Source: Limnephilus marmoratus
Taxonomy: Eukaryota > Arthropoda > Insecta > Trichoptera > Limnephilidae
Direction of reading: 5' to 3'
Assembly: GCA_917880885.1 (NCBI GenBank)
Contig: OU862922.1
Coordinates: 25,668,627-25,732,626 of the forward strand
Length of the DNA stretch: 64,000 nucleotides
In this document: positions 10,590 through 22,599 of the stretch, one piece after another
Layout: each line of letters starts with the position of its first letter
Numbering within the stretch: position 1 is the stretch's first letter
Made by a program: the position numbers and the translations under genes
Notes under the pieces: generated by a model
The model's database searches: none
Seen by the model: the letters and a program-made list of their open reading frames with translations, nothing else
What the model was told of the DNA's origin: nothing

Positions 10590-11291
10590 TGAATATTTGT
10601 AATATACGAAAATTGAAAATTTAAATAAAAAAACTGTAATAGGTGGCACGCAAGCTGTTTGAAAACTGTATGTACTGGAAATGAATATATGGAACGGAAC
10701 GGGAAATCGGGAGAGGGGAGAGGGTGGGCGGGGAAGCTGTAAGGGTAACGTGGGAAGGTAGGGGATGCGGGAGAGGAACACGGATGCGCGGGAAAGAATA
10801 TGCAGGGAGAATATGCCTAGTTGGATAGCCAAAAGATCATTATAACAATGTAATATGTAATGTTTTAAAAAAAAAAATTTTTTTTTACATTAACACACAG
10901 GAGGCCCTGAGGAAAATAATTTTCCTCAGGGCCTTTGTCATCTGGGATGCTGTGTGGAGGGTCTTTTTGAGGAGAGGAAGGAATGAACATTGGTCTTGAA
11001 GAGACCCATGTTGTAGGAAGGAGGAAACACAGAGGCCGGCAAAACATTCCACAGCCGAGCTGTTGAACACAAGAACGAGTCGAAGAAACGACCCGTTCTC
11101 ATGTGACAAATGTCAACCGTGTACGAATGTTGGGCACGCGTTTGGCGTGTTTCCCGACTATGCACCGGTGCCGAAGGGATCAATGATGCTAGTTCCTCGG
11201 AGCATCTTCCATTGTAATGAAAATAAATAAATAAATAAATAAAGAAACAATTTTGAATATGGCGTTGCAACGTATGCCGGGAACCAGCTAG
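10590..11291 (+). mobile_element. Helitron H3 copy split by LINE B
   Basis: The left part carries the H3 signature TAGGTGGCACGCAAGCTGTT and a purine-rich G/A block. The right part ends in GCCGGGAACCAGCTAG at 11291 with T following. A LINE B 3' fragment at 10864-11246 interrupts it. The 5' end is not identifiable. Confidence 0.65.
10864..11246 (-). pseudogene. LINE B ORF2 C-terminus and 3' tail, copy 1
   Basis: Antisense frame 11270-10938 gives YNGRCSEELASLIPSAP, HSRETRQTRAQHSYTVD, RTGRFFDSFLCSTARLWN, LPASVFPPSYN and the terminal KRPSTQHPR. This is the classic non-LTR C-terminus with an RxxxxxxSFxxxxARLWNxLPxxVFP signature. The 3' UTR has the family stem-loop (GGCCCTGAGGAAAAT and its inverse, about 10895-10940) and ends at a T-run, i.e. 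a minus-strand poly(A). The 5' side is truncated at an AAAT repeat. Confidence 0.85.
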
Positions 11292-12003
11292 TAATGAACT
11301 GAAATTAATCTAGAAACATTTAAATTCGGTTATTTTTTTCTATTTTCATCGACTGTGAAAAGTTTTAACGTTCAAATTGAGAAGATTTTATTTTCAGTAT
11401 TTTCATCTCATTTGATTTTTATTCATGAAAGTTCTTCGGTTACTATAAGTTATTCGGTATTACAAATATTTCCAGGGCAGAAAATTGCCTTCCCCGGGCT
11501 TTCCCTGACATTGACATTGCTTGACCTGACCTTGATGTAAATTTGACCTTAACCCACTGTGAGGATCTTGTGCCTTTTGTAACTGACCTAAGGTATGAAT
11601 AACACTCAATCTAGGGTTTATTTCCACAAACGTCAGAAGAAAAACGATGGGTTCTAGGTAATAATTTCATCAGTGGTAATGCATAAAAATAAAACGGAAT
11701 TGTTGTGCGAAAGGGTACTCTTCTTCGCTGGTATAAAATTTTCTGATTAATTCTTAAAAAATTAAATTATTATTTTTAAATTACATTATTCATTTCATAA
11801 TTATTTTATTATAATTATAATTATACAGTTCGAAAACTTCGGTAGAAATTAATGCCACCAATATAATCTGAACTCGAATCTTGCAAATTTGAAATATTAT
11901 TATTTCAGAATTACGAAAGAATTCGATATTCAGAAAATACATTCATTTTGTGTTAGGAATTAATAAGAAAACTGTCGCTTCACTTTTTACGCAGTTCACA
12001 CAA
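11292..12003. other. Unassigned DNA
   Basis: No gene or repeat family recognised. A 61-codon frame at 11355-11540 has no motif. Confidence 0.35.
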
Positions 12004-12374
12004 TCTATCTATCTATATATATATATTCATATATAAAAATGAATCGCCGAAATGTATGTACGCGCATAACTTCCGAACGACTGCACCAAATTGGATAATT
12101 CCTTTTTTGTTGTGTTCGTTATTGCCAGGACAAGGTTTGTATAAAACTACTGGTAAGCTCTGGCATTATGAAATTTGTATAAAAAAATTGCAAGAGGGGG
12201 TGGGGGAGGGGAACTCGGGAGGGAGGTTCGCGGGACGGGGGAAGGGGGGAGTGGAATGGGGAGAGGAAGGGGACGCGGGAGGCGTAAGTGGAAAGGGACG
12301 AATGGGAAAGGACACGCAGGGACAAACAATTTCTTTATTAAATGGCATAGCAACGCATGCCGGGAACCAGCTAG
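12004..12374 (+). mobile_element. Complete non-autonomous Helitron H3
   Basis: Starts A|TCTATCTATCTATATATATA, runs through ATGAATCGCCGAAATG and CTTCCGAACGACTGCACC, then a G-rich block (12190-12310). It ends CGCATGCCGGGAACCAGCTAG with T following. The TC start, CTAG end and A|T target are the Helitron hallmarks. It is 371 bp with no coding capacity, and is the cleanest copy of its family in the window. The 142-codon frame across it is a repeat artefact. Confidence 0.85.
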
Positions 12375-15300
12375 TAAAAAATATAAATATATATTTTTTA
12401 CTTTCAACTATCAATGAAAAAATTCGGTCAATTTGTAATGTTAAATTTTTAGATTTTATTCATGGAATCAATAAGACAAACTGAGAAGGATAATTATTTT
12501 TCTTTCAACGTTGAATAAATCATCTTTATTATCTCCTATTTACAGAAAAAGAAAAGAAAAATACTTTCATAATTTATGGACAACCCGGTCAGATCTGTCT
12601 GAGGCTTTACTGGAATATGAAGTTTACGACTAATACCTAAAAGCCCTTCCGAGGATTGAAAGGTTAACATTGGAAGTAATACAACCAAAATTGAGTAGAA
12701 ACATAATTTTACATTTTGAATAAATTGCTTTTCTTACTACTGACTAATCAAATAACTAAAAAAAACATAGAGTTAGACTTATTGCATACGTCCATCGACA
12801 TAACCCATGACATTTGAAACGGTACTTTTGTACACAAAAATAGATCTGAAAACAAAAACGAATATAAAAAACAAATTGTTTTACATACTGGCATGTAATT
12901 TAAACATTGCGTTCACTTTCAAATCACCAATTTAATTATTTTTAATCCATTCCTCCTCCCATTAAAGTGCGCTTAGCAACATCTGTTTAATATTCCGAAA
13001 CATGTTCCCTAGAATATATTTATCCGATCGAGCCAGAAATATTATATTTTACCCAGAAATTTTGACGTGAAAATATTCGAAAAATATTTCATTTAAATGC
13101 CGGGACACTTTAGGTACCGCAGGCAAACTAAAGAGGCTTCACGGGTAAAAGAGACAGTGTAAAAGGAAAGCAAGGAATAATATTATTTTTAATGTTTACA
13201 ATATAGTTGCACGGATTATGGTATCGACCGGTTTAAATTAAGGAAATTGAATAGCGTAAAATTATGCGTTTTTTCTATTCCTTTCCCTGACTTTGGCGAT
13301 AAACAACACTGGCAATCGTCGATTGTCGTTTATTTTGTAACCACCATGCACCGCTGTAAAAATATCACAACTTTTAGTCAATATTTAAGGCCTTCGCTCA
13401 TGGAGAAACCGAAAACTGGTTGGCAACTCAATTCACGGTGCAACTCAACTTTACGATTTCAGTAATAATTATATCAGCTTGTTTAACAAAAATATAATTT
13501 TTTAATAATTTATCAATTATCAAACTCCTGAACAAAATCTATATTTTCCTGCTCTGTCGTATCGCAAAATACTCGAAAACTTGACATGTCATGAGGGGCA
13601 ACCAAGGCAGCCTGACGGACGGCCAGTGAAATTTGCAAGTTGCTTTCCTGTGGATAGCGATTGGGTTGCCAACTGTTTTTTTTTAAGTTGCCCCATAAGC
13701 GGATGGACTTAATCGGGATATTTCTAAATATCCCCAAGGCAATTCAATCTTGTGAATTGTCAATTGTACCTGCCTTGGCTAATAAACAGTTGAAGGATAT
13801 GGGGATGTATATATGACCTGGGGGTTTAAGTTTTTATAACATTGTGATGAATTGTCGATGAGTTTATGAGAGACGATTAACGATTAACAAGTGACCAGCG
13901 GCTGTGACCCTTGGGAGCAGACCAAAGAAGACACCAAGTTGGTCTGTGGCCTTCTTCCCAATCTTTTCCTTTTCCAATGCATATTAGGCAATTCAATTTA
14001 TTATTTTGTTTTTGACGCAATGCGCAGCGAGCATAAGTTTTGAATAATTCGCGCAACCGTAATATTTAATAAGAAATCTAACTGATACAAATTAATTACT
14101 TGAACTAATATACTAGAAATAAAATAAAATTTACTAAAAATAAAAAAAAGTTTAGATATCATTAACACTTCTTTGAGACTATCAAATGCATGGGAATGGT
14201 AAATGGTACCTAAGGTATAGAAAGTGATTGTTGTTGGTGGAGCATTGCACTCATTTTTAATATTTTTTTACTCCGGGTTTCTCTCCCAAACTCTTAAATA
14301 AATACTCCGGGGTTAACCAAAACACTTCAGACTTTATTTTTGTGTCAAATAACAATGAGCTCCGGCAGTTTATTTAGCAAGCGGCAGGAATTAATCTAAA
14401 CCCCGACCTCAAGGTTGAAACAGTATTTATTATACCCTCAATCCCTGCATTATCGGGAGCTATGTGCCATCTATGAGTAACCTCTTAAATTATTCTCTAG
14501 GATGTAACAACTATTATAATATGTTACGGTATATAGTATAAACAGTCTGAAGCCAGCGGAACCATGGCATGCGAATGGGGTACGTTGTCAGGTTAATAGA
14601 TGTAGGTCAGTGGCAGACGGGAACGATGAAGATTGGGAAGTAGGAAGTGGATATTCCATCTGGTCAAAATACTAGCTAAGTCAGCTTAACCCATTTAAAG
14701 TAACGGCTTTTGTTCTAAATTTTGCCATTCGGGTAATTACAATTATAAGTGGAGATCATCAGAAAAAATTGAGAACAGTTGGGATAGAATGAAGACTGAA
14801 TGGAAAATAACGGTTCTAGCCTAAATAGAGAATATCAAAAGTACGCCATTCATAATCGAAACGTAACGGCACAGGAACGTAGAAAATGGTAGAAATAAGA
14901 TTTCAAAAAACTTATTCGAAAATGTTTAAATAGCAGCAATATTCTCAATAGCAGAATCACTATAATACCATGGTTAAGTTTTCACTGAAATGTGGTACAA
15001 TTCTGGTTAAAATATTAATGATTGTGACTTGAATATGACTTCAGTGTTTTCGTAGCCCCCCGCCAATAAATAGACGGTATCAACTTGATTTGACAACATA
15101 TCGACTTCAAAATAAGTCATCGCTGATTCCATTCTTAGAACTGTCAATGTCCCCTGATATTTCCAAGAATTCCATTGATCCATTCAAAGCGCCACGAGTA
15201 AAATCCGAGAATTCTAAACGAATGTGTCGGAAATAGATCAGTTTATTTTTCATTTGCTATGACAAGCTGATATGTGAAATGTTGACAGATAAATAAATAA

Positions 15301-16389
15301 ATTTCCAAATATTTTAAAACTATATTTTTCATCACAATTCATTGCGAAAAAAATAACAACACAGTTACCTACAAAATAATGCTTTGTATTCGATTTCCTA
15401 TAACACGATGCCACAAATTCCCAGATTTTCCGAGAGAGTGCTGGTAGACTTGGAGCGACTGGGAGAGACGAATTTCTGAGAACAAAAAGTCGGTTAATCA
15501 GATTAATATCAACAAAGAGGCTTAAGCTCTACAAGAGCTATACGGCTGTAGAGATGGAGAGAATTTAAACTTAATAATAACAGAAAGTTGATGGTTTACG
15601 TTTTTATACATAAGCTAATTACATTGCGAGCTGAAAATAGTTACATTTTCTTACAAATTCCTCACTGAAAAAGTGAAAATTTTAAGACGTTCACTGTTCA
15701 AGAGTTTTTTATTTTATTTATTTTGCTTCAAACTAACAAATCAGTTTACTGTAAAGATTTTCAAAATATTTTATGAAAGCTTCATTCATAACATAAAAGT
15801 TCGTTCTTATTTCTCCCCCGAGAAATATTTTGGATTTGAATTCGAAAATCTCAGACAAATGTCCCTTTTCTACAAAGTTTCCGAAGTACGATGGCGATAT
15901 TGGCTGGAGAGTGATACCCTGTCATTTGTCACAATCAAATACCTAAAGGATTAAACGGGAATAGCCTGAGGACGAAGGGAAGCTTTCGTTGAAAAGCTTC
16001 GGATTTATATTTAAAGGTTCGTTGAACTCCGCGGGATGTTATAATATTTTTGAAAAAGCTCCTACCCTAAAAAGGTTCTTTTTAACATTTTGTGTTTTAC
16101 CATCCAGGACTTTGTAGGTGTGGGCAGGCATAATTTAATGCCTCATATAACTCACGTGGCACATGCTTTAAATCTTCTTGAACCAGTAGGCACATGGTAT
16201 GTAAAAGACTTAGATCGGTTGGATCAACTTGAACATTCTTTATGAATAGAAACGTATTTTATTGGAGCAGTAAGTATCTATTATTAACATACACAAATTA
16301 GGGAGGAATTGTTTTAAGCCTGTGGTGGTGGGGAAGATGATAAAGTGAACGTGACTGTATAGTATATTAATTGTCGCTGAATATAACTG
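12375..16389. other. Long unassigned region
   Basis: Four kilobases with no recognised gene. Frames at 13247-13465, 13513-13737 (minus) and 15673-15954 have no family motif or splice context that I can support. A hairpin GAAGCTTT/AAAAGCTTC lies at about 15976-15997 near a CCTGAGGACGAAGG motif faintly like PLE termini. It could be host intergenic or intronic DNA or very old repeats. Confidence 0.3.
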
Positions 16390-17157
16390 ACTCTCAACTT
16401 GTTTAATTGGTGTATATGCAATAAACTGGCACCTAACATTAGTAAATGTCAAATAATAAGATTTTATAAAATAAAGAAACCGACCATTTATGAATACAAT
16501 CTTGACAAAATTATATTAAACTCAATAGAAACAATAAATGATCTAGGTATTATTTTTAACTCAAAAATTACATTTATTAGCCATATAACTAATATTATTA
16601 ATAGAGCAATGAAGATTTTAGGATTTATTATTAGAATAACCAAACAATTTTCTAACATTGATACTATTCGCATTTTATAAATAACGCTAGTGAGAAGCAT
16701 TTTAGAATATAATTCTACGATTTGGGCTCCACATTACAATATCCATATTCAAACGATTGAAAAAGTCCAGCATAGATTCCTTATGTATATTAATTTTAAA
16801 TTAGGTATTCCAAGAGAATCCGTGGACTATAATTTGTTATTAAACTGGACTAATCTCGTAAATTTATCAGATCGCAGAAAAATCTGTGATCCATTAATAT
16901 TATATAAAATAATTCACTCGGTCTTGGATACCCCTGATTTAATAGAACTAATACGATTTCATTGCCCTGGTCGCGCTAACAATAGACTGACTCTACCGTT
17001 CTACTATAATAACACACATACATTATCACATTATTACTCACCAATCAGTCGATTACACATTTTGGGAAATGAATATGCTAACATCGGCGACATTTATTTC
17101 TTAAAATTAGCGCAATATAAACATGCACTCAAAAATTATTTTTCCATAATGTAACTT
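16390..17157 (+). pseudogene. LINE A RT C-terminal region, copy 2
   Basis: Two adjoining frames, 16390-16680 and 16690-17157, together encode LFNWCICNKLAPNISKCQII, NDLGIIFNSKITF, MKILGFIIRITKQFSN, then LEYNSTIWAPHYN, SDRRKICDPLILYK and SPISRLHILGNEY. This is the LINE A order: end of palm, then thumb, then C-terminal domain. A TAA at 16678-16680 and a short shift separate the frames, so it is inactive. Its 5' end is truncated after the polymerase active site. The 3' UTR runs to the AAAT tail at 17392. Confidence 0.85.
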
Positions 17158-17392
17158 TATATACGCAATATGGACATGTTGAAATGAAATGATGATATTT
17201 CTCTTTGTTCTTTTTTGTTATTTTTTGTTGTGATACACAAAATAATTGTATGTTATTTTTTAAGTTTAAAACTACTATTATGTAATGATATTATTTTTCT
17301 TACTTTTGTACTCTATTATATGTTTATTTATAAAAGGCAGCATAGCCGTTTATGTATTTAAAATAAAATAAATAAATAAAATAAGATGATGC
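17158..17392 (+). repeat. LINE A copy 2 3' UTR and AAAT-rich tail
   Basis: AT-rich untranslated region ending GGCAGCATAGCCGTTTATG then AAATAAAATAAATAAAT. It defines the 3' boundary of the copy. Confidence 0.65.
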
Positions 17393-17539
17393 TGACAGTA
17401 ACTGTCATAATAATAACTGTTATTATAAACACAAAATGCCTCGACGATTCATCATTAACTAAAAAATGATATTTTGCTGCTAAAAAATGTTGCTAATCTG
17501 ATTTATATCAATTTCTTTGACGTTTTGCCAATTTTAACT

Positions 17540-17950
17540 TTCAATAACTAACACCTCTGCCATAGGTCACCCTAAGTGGTTCGGTACGTATGGTGACTTA
17601 GCAAGAGTGTCCGGGTTCATTGGGTGAGGTTTGTCTGGTTGATCTTGGCGGCGGATGCGTCTGCCCACCAATGCGTGGTAGGCCGGATCAGTAGAGTTTG
17701 AAGGAGAACTTTTCATCCCTCCTGCAGGACTTTATCGGAACATCGCGTTACCTCAGTGGGAGGGATAGATTAATTGTCATATATTCTGACCCCCAGATTC
17801 TTACTCACACCTCATACTTTTTACCTTCCCAGAACTCTCCTCTACTTTCTTTCCTGAAAAGTCCCTCCATACAGCTTCCCCAAAGATGACACAGGCCCTG
17901 AGGGGAATTTTTTTCTTCAGGCCCCCTGTGTGGAGCTAATGTGAAAAAAT
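17540..17950 (+). mobile_element. SINE S, copy 1
   Basis: The head is ACACCTCTGCCATAGGTCAC; the body includes GGTGACTTAGCA-type text, GTCCGGGTTCATTGGGTGAG and GGCGGCGGATGCGTCTGCC. The tail is AAAGATGACACAGGCCCTGA with a CCTGTGTGGAGCTAATGT terminus. The tail matches the 3' end of LINE B. GGGTTCATTGG resembles a Pol III B box, but the head is not clearly tRNA. Copies also at 27082, 32812, 39845, 40478, 52985 and 57135. No protein coding. Confidence 0.75.
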
Positions 17951-18022
17951 ATCAAAAACTGACGAAAAAATTATGGAGTTTCATTAATTATGGGACTATA
18001 GTCTCCTAAACGTGTATATTAT

Positions 18023-18140
18023 GAGGCTGAAGGGAGTGATAAGGGTAAGAAGATGAACAAGAGGAAGGTTGGGAATTACCTGGCTGTTCTGATCTATTCA
18101 CCAAACACGACTAAAAATGCGTTTTCAAGCAATGTTTAAA
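18023..18140 (+). repeat. MITE W fragment, copy 1
   Basis: ATGAGGCTGAAGGGAGTG, a purine-rich stretch, CACCAAACACGACTAAA and CAAGCAATGTTT match the family defined by the complete copy at 53985-54202. The termini are missing. Confidence 0.6.
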
Positions 18141-18159
18141 CAATTTATAACTTTTTTAT

Positions 18160-18434
18160 ATTTTATATTTTAAATCATTGAAATTTTTAAATATATCTTA
18201 TTGTTTGTTACATTTACTTTTTATTTCTTACTTTTAACTTTATACTCTATATTTGTATTTTATACTTTATACATCTTTCTTTTAACTCTCGTACTACCTA
18301 CCTTAATTACTCCTTACTTTTTACCATTTTTTGCATTCATACTGTTACATTCTTTATGTTGTTGTACTATTTATATATTAATTTAATTAGGTTAATGGCA
18401 CATGTTGTGCCGTTTTTGTGGAAATAAATAAATA
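18160..18434 (+). repeat. LINE-type 3' UTR and tail
   Basis: AT-rich, ending with the hairpin GGCACATGTTGTGCC then GTTTTTGTGGAAATAAATAAAT, the hairpin-plus-AAAT ending seen on LINE A copies. The 61-codon hydrophobic frame 18201-18386 is a T-rich artefact. Confidence 0.5.
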
Positions 18435-18522
18435 ATTCGGTCCTGAATGGTGATCCTTCCCTGGCAGTATCTACAACTGATATTCGTTTATTGTTGAGAC
18501 CTAAGAACGATTCGCTAGAGTG

Positions 18523-18709
18523 ATTTTTTTTAAGAAAGACAAACATTCACGGGTTACGAATAACCTGACTGGATATTTATATAAAAAATGTCCTATTTCC
18601 AACACGGTAAGCGGAAAATGTTGCTTGTGTCGTGATGGAAGGCTTAGCCCTCCTAGGAATTGAACACATGACGTCTGGGTGGGACGCGATGCCAACTCGG
18701 TCACTGACC
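18523..18709 (-). mobile_element. tRNA-derived SINE T, copy 6
   Basis: Inverse of the SINE T consensus: T-run (poly A), AAGAAAGACAAACATTC, GTTGCTTGTGTCGTGATGGA and a degraded tRNA-like head ending GGTCACTGACC. Diverged, with a changed 3' hairpin. Confidence 0.7.
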
Positions 18710-18712
18710 TTA

Positions 18713-19609
18713 TCAACAACTACAAACGCTTTATCAGTTGTTTGTAATTCGTTCTAATTTACAATTTATTGTTAGCAACGATTTGATACATTTTTAGTTA
18801 ATATTATAATATTTTGCCAAAAAGAACATTCAATATAATGAAACTCTTACATTGAGTCACCTTTCACTAAATTTTGTGAAGCTTTGCCACGGTTGTTTAC
18901 CAACAATTATTATTTTCATCGAAACAACCTTTACGTTTTATTTTTAATTTGTTATATTTTTTTTTTGTTATTATTATTTATTTATTTATTCATTTTGAAA
19001 ACCCTACATAACACAATTTATAATAATCTTTGACTATCCAACCAGGCTATTTGCACGTTTTAGGGCAGTCAAAAAGAGGAGGTTTTTTTACATGTAATGA
19101 ATATGTTGACTATAATATTGCCTTACTTGAATATAACACTTGATAAGTAAATAATATTATATTAAGGTTTTGATGGTAGATATAAGAAGATGCTTATGAG
19201 TGTAAATTATATTTTTAACAATAAAATATATGTAGATAAGAGAAATAAAAAGAAAATTCCAAAAGAAAAAAAAATTATGCGCATGTATGCTTTTCGACCA
19301 ATTCATGAAATTTTAGTTGATATATTGCAGAGAGTTGAGGGCAAATGAAAGATGTTTTGATCGCATTCTAAATAATATAAAACCCACAGTACTCATAAAA
19401 GAAGCGAAAAAACTAATTCACAAGTAGTGATTTAGGTCTGAAACAATTTGGAGAACCGTAAAAATTTATTTATTTAATTTTTTTGAGAGAATGAGAGAGA
19501 GAGAGAGACTTTATATTACCTTTGCCTTCATATTATAATTTGTCTCTTTCTGTATGTACACATGTATATTAATGTATAAGCCCACACAATGTATGTTTGA
19601 TCAGTTTAA
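18713..19609. other. Unassigned DNA with simple repeats
   Basis: Contains inverted AAAT repeats at about 18974-19000, possibly a minus-strand LINE tail, and a GA microsatellite at about 19484-19507. Nothing else recognised. Confidence 0.4.
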
Positions 19610-19635
19610 TTTAATGCCTAATAGTAATCGGACCA

Positions 19636-20559
19636 ATGCTTTTCACCATATATGTTAATGACATTTTTTTTCAACCACTACATGGCCAAATTACTTCATA
19701 CGCCGATGATACGGTACTAATAATTAGCGATAAAACTTGGGAAAAAGTAACATTTAAAGCCACCGAAGACATAAATATTTTAAAGAATTTCTTCGACGTA
19801 AATTTACTATCACTAAATGGTGATAAAACATTTGTAATTCCATTTGCAATACACAAAAATGATACCCCTAAAAACATTGACATCATCATCCATGATAATT
19901 CCATAACACATAGTAAAAATTATTGTATCCAAAACTGCACAATATTAAAAACAACAAACACAATCAAATATTTAGGAGTCATTATCGATAAAAATTTGAA
20001 ATGGAAGGAACAAATTTGTCAAGTTGTAAAAAAAATTAGAAAATTGATTTATATATTTTTAAGAATCAGAAATTTTTTATCTGTAAAAAACTTATATCTA
20101 ATATATTACGCTTTGGTTCAATCAACTTTACAATATGCTATCATTAGCTGGGGATCCGCATACAAAACTAATCTTTCCCCAATTGAAGTTGTGCAGAGGC
20201 TAATAATTAAAATCATATTAAAAAAACCTTCTGACTACCCAACGGATCAATTATTTAAGGAATTCCAAGTACCATCTTTCAAAGATCTATACAATAGAAA
20301 TGCATTGATTCAAATTATAAAAGAAAAAGAAAAATATCAATTTATAACTGAAAACCGTACTAGACATAAATATATTTTTTCATGCCCAAAATTAAACACT
20401 TCCTTTGCACAAAATTATTATACTTATCAAGGAAGACTTATTTTCAACCGATTACCGGATGAAATTAGAAAAATTAATGATAAAATCCAATTAATAAACA
20501 CTGTAAAAAAATATTTTAAAGATAATCTCAAAAAAAAAAAAAAAACAGTTTCCGACTAA
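19636..20559 (+). CDS. LINE F reverse transcriptase, C-terminal 307 codons intact
   Basis: Uninterrupted frame starting at the LFTIYVNDI motif of non-LTR reverse transcriptases. The polymerase active site SYADDTVLI is at residues 21-29 (YADD 22-25) with both aspartates intact. NTIKYLGVIIDKNLKWKEQI follows, then YYALVQSTLQYAIISWGSAY, and the end is GRLIFNRLPDEIRKI with an FKDNLKK tail. In a full LINE this makes cDNA at the nicked target. The endonuclease, ORF1 and the first RT motifs are missing, so the copy is 5'-truncated. The in-frame codons before the ATG (VIGP) match the family's GSVLGP motif, so the ATG is internal. Followed by about 340 bp of 3' UTR and a 57-A tail. An intact frame plus a long pure tail suggests a young insertion. 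Clade not settled. Confidence 0.85.
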   Translation: MLFTIYVNDIFFQPLHGQITSYADDTVLIISDKTWEKVTFKATEDINILKNFFDVNLLSLNGDKTFVIPFAIHKNDTPKNIDIIIHDNSITHSKNYCIQNCTILKTTNTIKYLGVIIDKNLKWKEQICQVVKKIRKLIYIFLRIRNFLSVKNLYLIYYALVQSTLQYAIISWGSAYKTNLSPIEVVQRLIIKIILKKPSDYPTDQLFKEFQVPSFKDLYNRNALIQIIKEKEKYQFITENRTRHKYIFSCPKLNTSFAQNYYTYQGRLIFNRLPDEIRKINDKIQLINTVKKYFKDNLKKKKKTVSD

Positions 20560-20890
20560 TCTAATCTACTTATAACTCAGTTTCCAAGTGATACTCCATT
20601 CTTCAAATAAGTTAAATTTTGTATTGTTTTTAGCAACTAATTACAATAATTCTGGACACATTATCCAAACAGTAAAATTGTTTTGATAGTAGATAAATAC
20701 TTATAATCACATATCACCGAACTTACAACTTATTGTTTTTTACATTCACATTGTAATTTAAGAACTTAAATATAGCATTAAAAAATGTACACTACTCTTC
20801 CAGACACAAGCTAACGCTTCCATGGAAGAGTGGTATTAACATATTTGAATATGAACATGTAAGCAAATTAATACATCATCTAAATGTACA

Positions 20891-20953
<63 letters not shown>
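20560..20953 (+). repeat. LINE F 3' UTR and 57-nt poly(A)
   Basis: 3' UTR with an uninterrupted A tract at 20897-20953. It marks the 3' end of the insertion. No exact TSD could be paired with the 5' side near 19600-19630. Confidence 0.8.
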
Positions 20954-20956
<3 letters not shown>

Positions 20957-21177
20957 TTAGTACCAGAAAAGCAAAAAGTTCTGATAAATTTCCAAAAAAA
21001 TATGAAAGAGATGGTTTAAAAACGTCACGAATAGAGACGGGAAAGCCGTCACCTGTCAGGCGCAATTTACCCACGAGAGCAGCTTTTGGAAAAAAATGCC
21101 AAGAGCAAAAACTGATGTATATATATCTATAGGATAATATTTTAGTCATGACTCCTGAACAGAGAGTGAACATCATT

Positions 21178-21358
21178 GACCGGTCAGTGGTTGAGTGGGC
21201 ATAGCGCTTGGGTCCCACCTGGGCGTCGCGTGTTCGATTCCTTGGCTGGCTAAGTCCTCCATCATAACACAAGCAACATTTTCGGCTTTCTGTGGTGGTA
21301 GTAGGAGATTTTCAAACATTGTTTGAATGTTTGTCTTTCTTTTTTTTTTAAAAAAGAA
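21178..21358 (+). mobile_element. tRNA-derived SINE T, copy 1
   Basis: GACCGGTCAGTGGTTGAGTG, then GCATAGCGCTTGGGTCCCA and GCGTGTTCGATTCC give a tRNA-like head with an A-box-like GTGGTTGAGTGG and a B box GTTCGATTCC. The body is CACAAGCAACATTTTCGGCT and TGTGGTGGTAGTAGGAG, then a T/A-rich tail. The UUCG hairpin present in copies 2 and 3 is deleted here. Confidence 0.85.
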
Positions 21359-21786
21359 AAAGATCATGAAGCTCTCGGAACACTTATAGTATAAGGCAGA
21401 TTTTTTTAGAGAAACAAAAAATAAATATTGTTTATTTCAGCGGAACAAAGAGGTGGGTGCCAATACGTAAATAGGTAATGTAAAAAGAAAAAAATCGAGT
21501 GCAGTTTTCACGCGGTAGAAGCGAAACTTTACCAAAACAATTTCAACCAACACTTGAAAAGTGAGGTCATAATAATATCAACCAATCAGCGCAGACCTAG
21601 CATAATTTCAGTTTCATATCTCAACCAATATGAGCCTTTGAAAGTGACATTATAATCAAAGCGGCCGATGAGCGCAGTTTGCAGTCGTCGCAGGTGCAGT
21701 AATCGTCATTTCCGTTTCATCCGAAATCCAAATCAAGGCGGGGCTATAGAAGTTTCACTTCAAAAAACGAAATAACATAAAAAGGA
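21359..21786. other. Mostly unassigned; Z-family scrap
   Basis: At about 21503-21533 TTTTCACGCGGTAGAAG is the inverse of the Z repeat terminus. The rest is unassigned. Confidence 0.4.
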
Positions 21787-22053
21787 CAAAAAACGAATGT
21801 GGGTTAGACCACACGACTAAAGTAAAACTTCACTAACTTATATCTCCCTCTCAACTTCCGTTCGCCTCGCCCGACACACTTTTCATAACGCTCTCGTCAC
21901 GCATTCACCAGCTTACTCCCCAAGTTAAACGTGCATAAGGCCCGACCGTTCGCCTCGCCCGATCACACTTTTCGTAACGCTCTCGTCACGCATTCACCAG
22001 CTTACTCCCCAAGTCAAGCGCGCATAAAGAAGTTTTACTTCAAAAACTCTCAA
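21787..22053 (+). repeat. Repeat K, copy 1, with 88-bp internal duplication
   Basis: Begins near AAAAACGAATGTGGGTTAG. AAAGTAAAACTTC is near the left end and AGAAGTTTTACTTC at the right. A segment starting CCGTTCGCCTCGCCCGA is repeated at 21858 and 21946 with a few differences. The other copy, at 28262-28600, has one unit. No ORF. Confidence 0.7.
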
Positions 22054-22189
22054 AGGTTGTACCTAGTGAAATTTTAACAGATATTTTTGTCTGGGATTTC
22101 TAGGTAAACACAACCTGTTTTTTTTATGTCATTATCAAAATCGTAGGTATTATAATTTATTACTTGGTTTTGAAATGTGATTATTTTTT

Positions 22190-22455
22190 TACACGCGAGG
22201 CTTTGAGGAAAATGACTTCCCATAGACCAAAGTCATCTTTGGGAATACTGTGTAGGGAGTCGTTTTGAGGAGAAGGAGTGAGCACGAATATTGAAGGAAG
22301 AGCAAAACAGAAGCCAGCTAATCGTTCCACAGCCGAACTGTTGAATTCAAGAACGAGTCACAGAAACGCCCCGTTCTCGCGTAAAAATGTTGGACTCCCG
22401 TTTAGCGTGTTTACGAACTATGCACCAGTGCCGAAGGAATCCAACGATATTGTCA
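22190..22455 (-). pseudogene. LINE B 3' fragment, copy 2
   Basis: Antisense match to the LINE B C-terminus: the inverse contains SFLN-type text, FNSSAVERLAGF and the AGTCATCTTTGGGAATACTG tail. The frame is broken, and the stem-loop is degraded (GAGGCTTTGAGGAAAATGAC). Truncated at about 22455. Confidence 0.7.
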
Positions 22456-22599
22456 AATAAATTACGTAAATAGTACGTCAACATTTCTTGGATTATGCAA
22501 GTTACGTTGCCATACTAAATAGCTGTCTTCCAAAGTGCATCCTAGAAATAATTCAAATCGTTGGCATTTAGAAAAATTCAGTAAATTTACACTTGGGTT

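Noticed and set aside
12056..12484. 142-codon frame with Gly/Arg-rich text
   Set aside because: Lies across non-coding Helitron H3 and its flank.
13513..13737. Minus frame of 74 codons as a conserved protein
   Set aside because: No recognisable motif, no neighbours of the same family, no evidence of an intact gene.
15673..15954. 93-codon frame as a possible host exon
   Set aside because: AT-rich, F/K/Y-biased translation, no domain or splice signals.
15961..16000. Third PLE hammerhead
   Set aside because: CCTGAGGACGAAGG plus hairpin is suggestive, but the CUGANGA and GAAA core spacing is not met.
20880..21272. 130-codon minus frame with a poly-Phe run
   Set aside because: It reads through the inverse of the LINE F poly(A) tail and SINE T.
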